Part shown: piece after piece, positions 21,209 to 33,280 of the stretch
Layout of the letters: every line of letters starts with the position of its first letter
Numbering within the stretch: position 1 is the first letter of the stretch
From: Maylandia zebra
Lineage: Eukaryota; Chordata; Actinopteri; Cichliformes; Cichlidae
Direction of reading: 5' to 3'
Assembly (NCBI RefSeq): GCF_041146795.1
Contig: NC_135169.1
Span: forward strand, 13,471,585-13,535,584
DNA: 64,000 bases
Notes under the pieces: generated by a model
Database searches by the model: none
Told to the model about the DNA's origin: nothing
Seen by the model: the letters and a program-made list of their open reading frames with translations, nothing else
Program-made: the position numbers and the translations under genes

Positions 21209-22688
21209 CAAGGTTATTATCGTTAACAAAAACTAACGAAATAACGAAAACTAGAAGTGAAAAAACATTTTCGTTAACAGAAATAAAAATAAAAACAAAA
21301 AAGGAAAACTAACTAAAACTGTAATGAGTGTTCACAAAACTAACTAAAATTAACTGAATTTATAGCAAAATGTGTTTCGTTTTCATTGATGTGTGTGTGA
21401 CATACGATAGTCAAGGGTGAAGATGAAGTTTAGTTTCCAGATTTTTTCTTGCTGTCTCATTATGCCAGCAGGTGGCAGTACGTTAGTCGTGTCATCTGTG
21501 TTGCTGCCAGTGTTGCCAACTTAGCAACTTTGTCGCTATATTTAGCGAGTTTTCAGACCCCTTAGCTAAAAAAAAGACGTGAAAGCGTGTATCACTTTTA
21601 CTCTCAACAAGCAGCGGATGCTGTAACGCAGTCAGTTCTTGTTTTACTGTTTTACTCTTATGCTGTTTTGTGGATCACAAGGTTTAAAACTAGTTATAAA
21701 CACACAAAGTAACTCCACAAGAGTGCCTATTTCGGGTCACTTTTGCCGGTCCAAGCCCAGGTAAAGGAGCAGGGTTGGAATTGTGTCAAAAAAACAAAAA
21801 AACAATAATTGCTAAAAGAAATTTAATTTATAGTTCTAAATAGACTCTAAATGCATTTAGGACGTTTTTTACTCACTTTATGTCTCTTCCACGATGTTAT
21901 TTCTCTCTCCAACAACTTAGGTTACAATGAGATTAGCATGACCAATTATGCAAATTAGGCGATGACGTCATTTAGCGACTTCTAGCGACTTTTAGGACAA
22001 CCAATAGCGATTTTCCTTATTGAGGAGTTGGCGACACTGGTTGCTGCTCCGTCCACGCGCAGACTCAGGTCAGGAAAAGTCGGGAGAAAGCGCCAGAGTC
22101 CAATTTGGGATTACTTTGAATATGACTGTGTTTTGGATAAAGGGGCATTTCTAAAGGGAAAAAACTCCCACAAATCTTAAAGTGCACTTGAAAAGCTCAC
22201 ACCAGAAGGCTAACCTAGCTTACCTTGAGAAGGTAAGGGAGCACACTCAACCCTCTTCCCCAGAAAACAGAAGCTAACCCCAGGCAAGACAGCGTGATGC
22301 ATCCCGAGACAACAGGACGGGGACATCTACATAACTGTGTGAGTCAATTGCCTTCAAAAAGTTTATCAATTCACTTGAACCAAAATTACGACCATCCTGG
22401 TGCTGCAAGAGTTAATAGTCTCAATACCCAAGGATAAGCAGAAGAGCATGACTGATATGATGGAACGGGGATTTCATTACACTTAGTTATTGCAAACACA
22501 ACTAAAGCTATAACTGAAACTAATCAAAACTAAACTGAAACTAAGGATTTTCAGAGAAAAAATAGAAACTAAACTAAACTAGCAAACAATTGGTAAAAAC
22601 TAATTACAACTGACAGGAAATTGAAAATCTGAAGTCGAAACTAAATAAAAATAAAACTAATGAAAATTGCAAAACTATTAAAACCCTG
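21209..22688. mobile_element. hAT-type element with ATTATCGTTAAC end
   Basis: 1,480 bp, 8-bp TSD GTCCAGAC (21201-21208, 22689-22696), ends CAAGGTTATT and ...AACCCTG. The subterminal parts are made of ACTAA/AACGAAA words. It interrupts the decayed retroviral frame and contains another hAT. Confidence 0.9.
21508..22039. mobile_element. Nested short hAT-type element
   Basis: 532 bp, 8-bp TSD GTTGCTGC (21500-21507, 22040-22047), inverted ends CAGTGTTGCCAACT and AGTTGGCGACACTG. The interior repeats TTAGCGAC words. It is younger than the element around it. Confidence 0.92.
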
Positions 22689-22900
22689 GTCCAGACTAAG
22701 ATGGCGTTGGACATCTTCAGGGCGGAAAAGTGTTGGTGTGAACAAGGTGTGGTTTGGCTTGTTGCATATATGTTTCAAGATGATACAGCTCTGGATGAAC
22801 CAGTTACCAGGGCATGGAAGGAGGACGGACTCATTAAATGAGGAGAAGAAATTTTCTGGGATTGGTAACCCTCTGGGTGAGTGGTTGACTAAAAGCATGC

Positions 22901-25462
22901 ATAAAATAAAAGCTATTTTTCATTATTGATTGGTAATAGATTGATAATTGGCCACATTTACAGCTGTATTGACTTGTTGTGGACGTAGTCTACTTCATGT
23001 TTAAGCACTCTAATTAACAGATTGAAAATAGTGACATTAAAGGAAGAGTATGCAGCGCCACCCTGTCAGACGCCAGTGACGGTGGGGCTCAGTGATTAAT
23101 TAGGTGAGCTGCATTCATGGCTGAATCAAAACATAGATTCCCCTGCTGTGGTCAGTGAGGGGAAAACAGGGGGAAGTGAAATTAAAAGAGGCATGGATAA
23201 ACGTTTATGTGTGAAGGTTATAAACGGGATAAAAGGGGGTGTTTTACTGTTATTTTAGCATCAGCATTATTATTACATAAGAATCATATAACAAGCATTG
23301 CATTAAACATTTTTTAAGCTATTGACATTACATTAACATTTGTTTTACAGTGATTGTTATAACCTCAGGTTAATCTTCTATTTACAGGTGTTAGAATAAT
23401 CATATAATCTTTCATTGCAGGTGTAACTATGATCACTTTTATACATATTGCAGTTTGTTGCTCATTATAGAGTTGTGCTGAAGTTAATGAGGGTTAAAAG
23501 CTACAGTCAACGCGATGTTTGGCTGATCTATGGACTGGAGTGACTTCGAGCATAGAAGGCCGCACGCGCTTACATAACACTGATATCATGCTTTTCTTTG
23601 TGCTCTTTTATTCAGTTATATCTTTTGCTAAGTTTTAAGTAGTGGCAGTTGATTAAACAACATTCATTTAATATTACATACCTGATTCCGAGCATTACAC
23701 ACAGATCAACTTAACAATCTGCAAAACCTTGTGGCTGCATTGTTGTGTCTCCATAAGGGACAGTTGGCTCCAGGAGATAAGTGGGAGTCAGTGCCTGTCC
23801 TCGAGGAGGAGAGAATCTTCCTTTGCTGTCTCAGAAATAGTCAACAGGTTCATATTGAAGTGAAGTTCATATTATTACAGGTTTTGTTTCTTGGCAATTC
23901 TGCGGACGCAGGCTCTGGGCAGAGCCAGGAGTTGAACAGATCTAACATGACAATTAAAATGATTTCATTCCCTAACACAGGATGACAGGACTGGAGCAAC
24001 GACACTGGATAGGAGAAAGTCTCATACTTTCTAAGATACGAGGTCACTAACCTTTTCTTTTAATTTTCTAGCTCTGTTGATTTGACACATGGGAATGTGT
24101 CAAAAAAGGGGGGAAGTTGAGTTTTAACATCAAACAAGGATTATATGAACATTTTTATGACTTCATTTGTGTTTTAATGACGTAGGTATAGTAAAGCTTA
24201 AGCTAATAGAGGTTTCCGGACTTTTTTATAGAATCAGTGAGAAGCATAAATCATTATTTCCATGTTTAAGCGTTAATCATTGAAATGAACTGAATAGCGT
24301 TTAGATGATAAAATGCCTGTGTTCATGAGAAGCTGAGTACCACACTGAAGAGGAAACCGTGGGACAGTAGGCGGAAGCAAACACATGAAAACGGGGGGCA
24401 AATGTTAGAATTAAAAATGGCTAATTTGTTTTTGATGTCTTTTGTTAAAATGAGTGGTTTTAATAATTTTCAGACACGCCTTGCAAATGTGCTTATAATG
24501 AGTTGGCACTTGGTCTTTTGAAGGTCATAAGCTTCGTTCGGCGTGATGGTCCGGACTGATATATTGCAGGTATTGACTTTGAGTGCAGAGGGCTAAATGC
24601 AAACACGCTTACACACACATAGGATATGATTAGAATAAGTCCCTGGGACATTCTGAATATTCTAAACCAATTCTGAATCGGCAGAAGATCAGTAGATAAC
24701 AACATTAGATTATTAGGGCTAGGCAGAGAGGTGTTTTGGTTTTCTGTCTCTTACAGAGAAAAGAACAGACACCAGACGAGGTCACAGATATACGAGGATC
24801 CTTCGCAGCAGAGACAGACACAGTGACTGCCGAGACACCAACTGGGTTCAAGTGTCATGGCGCTTGGGCTCCGATTAGTCACCTCAAAAGGATGGATCCC
24901 ATAAACACAGCAATAACCATGAAGGGGTTGGCGGAAATCCAGGAACACCAGACCAGCGAGGTTCGAGAGGCTCTTGGTCAAAAGGGGGACACGTTCCTGT
25001 TCCTTTTTCTGGAGGATACACAGGACCGGAGGATACACAGATCGTTGTTTGAAATCGGGGCAGAATAATCCCCTGATCTGTGCAACGACTGAAGGGTTGT
25101 CTAACCCCTGAGGTTGAAGAAAGACGAGCAGATGATCACCCAACTGGACGACACTGGTAGCTGCAGCAATAAAATAGAGGCTAAAAGCTCCTCGGACAGG
25201 GGTTCTAGTCTGAATACGTCTGGAGGGTATAAGGTAGCACCAAAATAAAGCTGTGGCAGAACTGGGGAGTGTCATCTGTACCTGCTACTGTTGTAATAAT
25301 AGTTTTTCTTGCATCTGAACTGCGCAAACACAGAGGCCATCTCACATATGGTTCACCCAACAGGGGGACAAAGGACCTGAGCGGTAAGAAGAAATGAACC
25401 CGGCCACACTGGATTGCAGGGTGTAGGTGAGCTCTTTATTCTAAAGAGCTCAACAGGGGGAG
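22901..25462. other. Second ERV, 3' internal region
   Basis: No intact frame. The open stretch at 24,736-25,068 has no recognised motif. A polypurine tract, CAACAGGGGGAG, lies at 25,451-25,462, directly before the LTR. Confidence 0.4.
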
Positions 25463-26029
25463 TGTGGGATTATAATATTATTGTATGCCATGTTAGACCC
25501 CTAATTAAAGATTGTGAATTATTATGTAGTTTTGGTTTGCATTATTCTCCTGAATTAGAAGAAGGTGAAAACTATTGCATTTGTTAAACTGATTTGCATT
25601 GCATTAGACTGCTGATTTATTGTGAATGAATGATATTGTTTTATGATGCATTATACTGCTGAGTTATAAGAAATACTGTTCGCAGAAAGTCATCGCCTTA
25701 TTTGTCTGATTAGAAGAGAACAGAACATACTGCAGTTTTCTGCCCCATCTCAGCAGGAGCAGATAAACAGGGAGCCAAGGTCGTAGCTTAGGCGCTGTGT
25801 GAGAGAAAGAATGTGAATGTTTAGGCTTTTATAATTAGGTGGGGGCCACTAGAGGCTATAAGAGTTTGATCAATGCTCCACCATTTTGAGATCTGAGGCT
25901 GTCTGCGTACAGTGTCCATCTCCCACGCGTGTGACCATTAAAATCATTGTTTGACTTAACCCGGCCGGACCAGTGTTTTTCTTTTGGCTTTTCCTCTTGT
26001 ATCCATCCCCAATATTTGAATCCGTAACA
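25463..26029 (+). repeat. Second ERV, right LTR
   Basis: 567 bp with TG...CA ends. It contains a TATA-like CTATAAGAG (about 25,857), an ATTAAA and a U5 block (CCCACGCGTGT...CCCGGCCGGA) that matches the U5 block of the intact ERV. This shows that the two are relatives. Confidence 0.82.
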
Positions 26030-26560
26030 GTTGTTTTCACAGGTGTGCTCTATATCTCAACAATGGCTCATATTAAGACGACAGTCTTTCACACAGGTCA
26101 AGTGCCTCTATGCACTTCATTAGTTTAAATATTTGCCTATTTTACTTCATCTCATATGTCATTGTACTGAATTTGAGCAACCCTAAGCTTAATGCAGATT
26201 ACTTTTAACAACTATCCACCTCAATTAAATCTATGGTCTGGAGCACAGGCTGTTGTCGAACAAGCTAAAGAATAAACATTTTGTGTCAGCAAGGGGTGGG
26301 GGAAAGCCATTCACCAGAGCATATCTTAAGTGCTGCTGATGTGGGCTGGCCTTCTCCACACGCTCTTCAAGGCTGATGTGTTTTCTGAAAACTTCTAACA
26401 TTTGAATCTCTTCCATTTATAAGCCTGCGATTAACCGCACGGCTCAGGTCTGCGTGAAACCCACGCAGCCATGGAGCCGTTGCTCTCTTTTATTTTTATT
26501 TAAATACTTTGTGCTGCCAGGAGCAAAGTCCAGCATAAACGTCTGTCACCCTCTGACACA
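26030..26560. other. Spacer, no gene seen
   Basis: Only short open frames; no repeat ends recognised. Confidence 0.3.
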
Positions 26561-27415
26561 CTCTTGGTTGCTTAGGAATTCATGATAACAACAACAGCTG
26601 CTGACGTCACAGACCACGTGTTCTGCTCCTTACACACTCACACAACAACAACAACAACACAAAAAAGGGCTATTGTCCAGCACAATCTGGACCCCGCGGA
26701 ACTTCTCAATACCCCACAAAGCGGCGGACCCCACAAAGCGGTCTACATTTCTCCCCACTAAGACGGCGAACCAAAAAAGTTCGAACTGCGCAACTCTGCG
26801 ACTTAATGCTTCTGTACAAAAAAACCCCACTGAGCGGCTTTGTACATCGCCCCACTAAGACTGCGAATTTATCCCCACTAAGCGGCCACGGACAACGCCC
26901 CACTGAGCGGCGAAGACGTACAGTTATAGAGTTGGACTCTAAATTTACTCGGTGTTGCTTAGCGTGTAGTATAGCCTCGGATCCCGCCGATCGCCATTCA
27001 TCAAGGAGAGAAAACAGACAGCTCATCCACTGGCCTGATGACAAACTCTCACGTCTTGGGACTTTACTACAGGAACTTCCTGGCTGACGTCAGTCTTTCA
27101 GCGTGTCTCTTCTCCCCTTGGTGAATGTCGACTCCAGGGCTCCGGCTCTCAAAGGACCAATTAATGATAGGTTTGTAGCTTGAACCTATTCGCTGGAACG
27201 TTGAAGACAATATAATTACACAGCAAGCAAGACACGAAGTAGGCAAAGTTCTTCTTGTTACTCATGCATGAGGGAGACCTGCCTGGAGCCAAGTGTCGTT
27301 CCACCACTTGACCTCCGTCAGACTCCCAGCCAGGTTCCCCATAGCACTCCTTTTATTGTGGTTACATGAATATGCATAGGGTCATAACATACGACGGACG
27401 TCTACATACAAACAA

Positions 27416-27418
<3 letters not shown>
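26561..27418 (-). mobile_element. Possible LTR plus leader of another retroelement
   Basis: On the minus strand a promoter-like region (ACAATAAAAGGAG near 27,350) is followed by TGGTCCTTTGAGAGCCGGA (about 27,140-27,158), close to a tRNA-Tyr primer site but with one mismatch and a 2-nt insertion. Downstream, seven degenerate copies of a CGCTTAGTGGGG motif lie between 26,910 and 26,700. No second LTR, gag or pol was found, so this is tentative. Confidence 0.35.

Positions 27419-27473
<55 letters not shown>
27419..27473. repeat. (GT)n microsatellite
   Basis: An uninterrupted run of about 27 GT units. Confidence 0.97.
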
Positions 27474-27474
<1 letters not shown>

Positions 27475-28399
27475 TAAGTGATAAGTTAACAGCGATGCAG
27501 GTGGATGCTTCTCTGGTGTCCTGGATTGTTGATTACCTGACAGGAAGACCACAATATGTACGTCTCCCACAGTGTGTGTCTGACAAGGTAATCAACAGCA
27601 TAGTGGCACCACAGTGGACTGTCCTCTCCCCCTTCCTCTTCACCCTCTACACCACAGACTTCAGCCACTGCACAGAGACCTGCCATCTTCAGAAGTTTTC
27701 TGATGACTCTGCGGTGGTTGGATGCATCAGCAGGGATGATGAAACAGAGTACCGGGCTGTGGTCGACTCCTTTGTCACGTGGTGTGAGCAGAATCATCTG
27801 CAGCTCAACGTGGCAAAGACCAAGGAACTGATCGTGGACTTCAGGAAGACCAGGAAACACTTGACCCCTGTTTCAATCCAGGGGGTCAGTGTTGACATTG
27901 TGGAGGTCTATAAATACCTTGGAGTACACATTGACAATAAACTGGACTGGGCTAAAAACACCACAGCACTTTACAGGAAGGGCCAGAGTCGTCTCTATTT
28001 TTTGAGGTCCTTCAACATCTGCCAGAAAATGCTCAGGATTTTCTACAAGTCTGTTGTGGCCAGTGCGATCCTCTATGCTGTTGCATGCTGGGGGAGCAGG
28101 CTGAGAGTCGCAGATGCCAACAGACTTAATAAACTGATCTGTAAGGCCAGTAATGTTGTGGGGATGGAGCTGGACTCCCTCAAGGTGGTGTCGGAGAGGA
28201 GGATGTTGTCCAAGATAAAGACAATGTTGGCTAACACCTCCCACCCACTCCATGACATGCTGGTCAGTCACAGGAGCACGTTCAGTGAGAGACTGAGATT
28301 ACCGAAAAGCACCACTGAACGACACAGGAAATCTTTCCTGCCTGTGGCCATCTCCCTGTACAACGCATCCACTTAACACACTGTTTACTGCTACAGCTA

Positions 28400-31300
28400 C
28401 ACAGCAAATTCAAAAGTGTTAAATGTTTTGGTGTTAATAGTCTTCTTGCAAAAGTAGAGTTGATTTTACTCTAAGTAGAGTCACATTATTTTAATGTAAC
28501 TCTGAGGTGTAAAATGATAGTAGTTAAAATCGAGTGTTAAAAATGAGTGTTTCTCTGTCAAATCTGGAGGTGTTACAATGGAAACATTAACTCTTGACCT
28601 CTTAACTCTGAACTCCTACAGGGGCTATGACAGCAATAGAGTAAATTCACAGTCATTTTTTCAAAGATTGTTTCAATTATTATCATGAGCTTTTACTTCT
28701 GTGGCTCTTTGGAGCAGGGGCGGAGCGTGGGGGTGGCTTACTGGGCTTAAGCCCGGGTTGTTTTGTCAGAAGCCCGGGGTCTTTTGGAGTGTAATTTTTT
28801 CATAGTTAGATGTCTGGCTGACAACTGTATAAAACAAAAAGTACACACAATATTCGAAGCACATAGTGCACACTGTGGGAATTTACGACTGTGCGTGAAT
28901 CCCCCCTGATATTGGTATGATCCGAGCTCAGGCACTAAGCGACTGAGCGAGGGGGCGGGGCAGCTGCTGCCTGTGAGTGCGCTGTTGGAGAGACGGAGCC
29001 AGCCAACCATACTAAGGAGAGCTTAAGTTTGACCAGGTACCAAAGAAAATCATTCATACCGTACAAATAATGTAAATATGATGGTGCATCACGAAAGATT
29101 GATATCAAACTGATCACTTGACCAATATTACGTTACTTGCTCTTCAAGTGAATCAACAAATGGCGAAATGAAAAGCCGAACAAATGCTATTTTTTTTTAG
29201 AGAGTCTTAGCTTACGTGTGTTTATTTCATATTTTCAGTTCTTACCCTCCCCGACTAAATCGGTTTCAGTTATGTACTGAAATATAAGAATGGACATTAG
29301 AGGGTTCTTTCAAAGAAAAAACTCAGGTAAATGTTATTTTATATATTATGCTTTGTATGTTGTTCAGTATATTTCTATGCAAAACAAGAGGGATTTCAGT
29401 ACACAGCAGGATATTCACATTTGTAACCAGATATTTACATACACTTTAGGGAGAAAACATAAAACATTTTTACTGTACAAGATCAATTTAGAGTAAACTT
29501 TTGTTTTAGATAAATATTGAAATATATTTTGAATTTGTTAAATGTCAGAATAAAGAGAGACAGAGCTTCTATTTTTTATCACTTTCATTAAATTTAGGAG
29601 TACATATACACTACGTTTATTGTTAATTAATAAGAAAACTCCAGAGGATTCCATTCTGAGCTGAAGAAGCTTCTGATAGGTTAGTAGAGTCCATGTGAGT
29701 AAATTGGTGGCACAGCTGTGGATGCATATAAGGCAAAACACAGAGCCTGTTTCTTTGACATGGGAAAATCAAGAGATGTCAACCAAAACACCAGGAAAAG
29801 AACTGTGGAGCTCCATAAGTGTGGCTCAGTTTTGAATACAATTTGGTGCCATTTGCAATTAAGAAATACAGATAGTTTCTCTCTTTACTCTTAAAGTTAA
29901 CAAATATGTTTTTTATATTTATCAATCTAAAAAAATAAACATTTAGTCTGATTTGATCTTACAATTAAAAAAGTGTTTGTGTTTTGATCTGAAGAGTACA
30001 TAAATATGTGGTTTCAACTGTATATTTGATGATTGTCAGCACAAAGAGGGAGAGAGAGGAACAGAGAGGGAGATGGAGAATGAGGACAGAACAGAGGTGG
30101 AACAAGAGCAGGTGAGACACACATGTTACTCAAATGGTTGTTTACCAAAAGTATCACTGTATCATAGGTACTCATGTATCTCGTACCTAGTGTTTCTTTT
30201 TAGGTTTGCTATTTTTCAAATTCTATATTTATTAAGTTATGCAGGCTTGTTTGCACAACAAGGCTAAATAATTATATAAACTTTTCTCAATCTAAATAGT
30301 GGACTTTGGTAGAATTAAAAAAATAAGTGTAGTGCAGGTCTATGATGATTTTTAGTGCTACTATCATCTAGTTCTGATTCTGGTTCTGTCTTGGTTAAGT
30401 CCTCAGTAGTCCTGATTTTGAACTCTTGTAGTCCTGTTTTAATTCCGGATCAGTTCTGGGTCTGGTTGAATTGGGGTTTAGTCCCTGTGTCTTGATACAG
30501 CCCCGATTTTGTTCTGCCTTGCTGCTTAATTAAAAAACTAGTTTAAGGTGTCCTGCACATGTGATATATATTTTTCCCTATATGAAGTCATTCTTTTTTG
30601 AACAAAACTCAAAACAGAGCCTATTAATCTTTCAGTCATTTCTACACCCCCCCCCCTCAAAAAAAAAAAAAAAAAAAAAAATCCCACATGCATACTACCC
30701 TTTAGGGCTAAGCCCCGGGTGTTTCAAATGTCTGGCTCCGCCTCTGCTTTGGAGTTGAGACGAAGCTGTGTGAAAGGCATTAGCCATGTTGCTCGGTGAT
30801 AGCATAATATTCTGTTTTAGCTAGCTGAAAGGTATTGTTTGCGGCAAATACCACAGCCTTGAAAAAAGCTTGCATGTGAATTTTCAGTCAAACTTTTGGT
30901 CAAATACACCTAAAACAATGTCTAGAATGTGAAATGTTGGTATAATGGTGCTACTTGAAGCCTGAAAACGATCGCCCATAAAAAAAAACAAAAAACGAGC
31001 AAACAGCAGTAGCAGACGTCCTGACTGGATTCTACGTTAGCATTTAGATCCCTCCAGAGTTTTGTGCACACGGTTTAGGTAAAAATTAAAAAGGTTGAGG
31101 TTTTACATTTAGTTCAGTATTACCTGTTGCCTGTGTCTTTGTCTTTTGGGAAAATACTTTACACAAGTAATGGCTCAAAGAGGATTCCTTTTTTTTTTTT
31201 TTTTTTACTGTGCTGCAATTGTTTACTGGATTATTTGTGCCATTAATTAGTGTCAACTAATTTTTATTCAATCTCCACACAGGATATGCTTGTGAAGATG

Positions 31301-31811
31301 GAATATGGGGGAGAGCAGAAGTGCGTTGAAGTTCCACAAAGGGATGAATGAAGGACATGCATATTGTATTGAAGAAATGAAATAAAAATTCTAATGAAAG
31401 TGAGAACATGTATACTGTTACATCTTTCAGAAAATGTTTTGAAATTGTGGTGCACAGTTCAGAATAAATGTTTTTCAAAAACCATTGCATCTTTTTAGTA
31501 AATGTTTATTTCCAAAAGAAATTTCTAGAAGTTCAGAACAGTAAAATTCCCGCTTTTTAGAATGAATTAGAAGATAACTCTTAAGTAGTTAAACTAAAAT
31601 ACTCTTTGAGAGTTAATATATAAACTCTTAACACTAAGTGTTAAATTATCAACTCCAGACAGATTTGGTGTTTAACACTAAATCAGAGTTAACGTACCAA
31701 CTCTCCAAAAAGAGTTAAATTAACACTCTCTGGTGTGGACCCATATAGACACTTTAATAGTGTTGAAATCAAATCCGACAGTGTTAATTTGGACATGCTG
31801 GATTTGCTGTG
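28400..31811. mobile_element. TA-flanked DNA element inside the LINE
   Basis: 3,412 bp with TA duplications (28398-28399, 31812-31813) and inverted ends CACAGCAAAT(T)C and GATTTGCTGTG. Both subterminal regions are packed with AGTGTTAA/GAGTTAA words. No transposase was recognised. A 2-kb hAT lies within it. Confidence 0.85.
28715..30746. mobile_element. hAT element with decayed transposase exons
   Basis: 2,032 bp, 8-bp TSD CTTTGGAG (28707-28714, 30747-30754), inverted ends CAGGGGCGGAGC and GGCTCCGCCTCTG. An exon-like start at 29,290 (MDIRGFFQRKNS, followed by GTAAAT) is typical of hAT transposases of the zinc-finger MYM/TTF type. A second exon-like piece with a GTGAGA donor is at about 30,073-30,110. 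The catalytic region is absent. Confidence 0.9.
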
Positions 31812-32020
31812 TACACATGTTTCTTTTTCAGCTATTTATTGATAAGTGACTTTTATGTACATATATATGTGTGTGTGTGTGTGTGTGTATATATTGTGCT
31901 ATTCTTAGTTAGTGTAGTGTATGTCTTGTTAATGTTAGTTTATAATGGAGCACTGTAACAAAAAATAATGTCCCCTAGGGATCAATAAAGTATTCTGATT
32001 CTGATTCTGATTTTCAGTCA

Positions 32021-32631
32021 GATTAGGGTTATATGTTTGTTTGGGTCTTGACAACGCTTGAGATGGGTTTTTCTTTTTAGTTTTATGTGGATGGGGGTAT
32101 TTTATTTAAAGAAACTTGGGGGAGCTGTTTTAAAAATTAACCGTGTACTTGTGGATGAAGACAAAGGCAACTGCGACCCAAGAGGTGAGCTCTTTTTTTT
32201 TTTCAGCATCTAGTCATTGATCTGAAGGATACTTTAGGACACATCACTTATCCTATTTAGCCTATTAACTTTACAACACAGCTGAATCTATAATGCTGAC
32301 AGAAAGAGGGGATAATTGTAAAATGCCAACATGTTCAGTTGTTACATGTTACCAAGCCAAGAAGAAGGAGACAAAGGAGACACTGATACTTGATACAGAC
32401 ACATAGTATAATATAGTAAACACCAGTATGAAATGTAAAATTTGGTTCTAAATTTCTTTGTCTAATGTGTATAATGACACAAAATCACCAGGCAAAATAG
32501 GTACACTCGAATAAGAGGATAACTCTTATTTAACTACATTCAAGTACTGCATAAATAATTTTAAATAGGGCCTAAATTGTAGGTATTTTACAGGAAAGGA
32601 GAAACAAATTATACTGTAATTAATTTTTCAA
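32021..32631. other. Spacer, no gene seen
   Basis: AT-rich; no repeat ends or coding exon recognised. Confidence 0.3.
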
Positions 32632-32714
32632 TACAGTGGTCCCTCACTATAACACGTTTCACCTTTCGCTGCCTTGCTGTTTCGCATGAAATTTTGCATG
32701 CTTTGTTTTTTACT

Positions 32715-33103
32715 GAGCCCCGCAGGGGACATGGGAGAAAAGAAATGAAGATGAACTTTTGCGAGATCTCGCAAAACTTCAAACTGGTGGGTAACAGACA
32801 TCTCCAAAAACGTTGGAGCACCTTTGCAAATATATGATGTCTTGATAAAACAAGCAGATATTTGAAGTGTACACAGCTACATTCTCGCCTGAAAAGGCTG
32901 GCCCACAAAGGACACATTTGGAGCAGCCTTTGAATTGGGCCAGCCTTCGTCGCCTGGGTTGTCAGCTTCAAGCTGGCAGCCTCTGAAGGATGCAGCCTAT
33001 TTTGTGAGATCTCGCAAAACGTTTGCGAGATCCCGAGTTACTTTTGCGAAATCTCGCAAAAGTTCATCTTCATTTTTGTTCTCCCATGTCCCTTGCAGGG
33101 CTC
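32715..33103. mobile_element. Palindromic MITE
   Basis: About 390 bp whose outer 65 bp are inverted repeats starting GAGCCCCGCAGGGGACATGG and running into GCGAGATCTCGCAAAA. The TSD is not certain. Confidence 0.75.
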
Positions 33104-33248
33104 CGTAGTTTTTTCTTTTTCTTCTTCTTTTTTTTTTTCAGCACATTGTGTTCTGCATCCTGATTGGCTGTAGACCAGATAAGAGAGAGATAAGATAAGA
33201 TAAGAAAAAAAAAAAAAAAAAAAAGAAGTTACAGAGCGTGAGCAGAAT

Positions 33249-33280
<32 letters not shown>

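Larger units (their letters stand above)
20851..22900 (+). pseudogene. Decayed plus-strand retroviral-like reading frame
   Basis: One frame carries long runs of ordinary protein sequence interrupted by TGA/TAA codons (for example LRDRVDKHNVANHIRMEHWN and, 3' of the hAT insertion, CEQGVVWLVAYMFQDD). It lies between the two related LTR repeats and in their orientation, so it is probably gag or env of the second ERV. I could not assign it to a specific protein. Confidence 0.4.
27480..32020 (+). mobile_element. Rex/CR1-type LINE, 5'-truncated, split by a DNA element
   Basis: An RT C-terminal half is open to the stop at 28,376. It has the catalytic box in the form FSDD (LQKFSDDSAVVG), then LQLNVAKTKELIVDF and YKYLGVHIDNKLDW. 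The 3' UTR resumes at about 31,812 and ends GGGATCAATAAAGT followed by TCTGAT repeats, a LINE 3' end. No endonuclease domain is present, and Ala to Ser in the FADD box suggests an inactive copy. Confidence 0.88.

Noticed and set aside
24736..25275. Overlapping frames on both strands (110 and 174 codons)
   Set aside because: No motif, within a decayed ERV, and coding on both strands at once is unlikely. Kept only as internal ERV sequence.
26706..27044. 112-codon minus frame with repeated PLSG/VGRC
   Set aside because: The repetition comes from the AGTGGGG motif in DNA; no protein family recognised.
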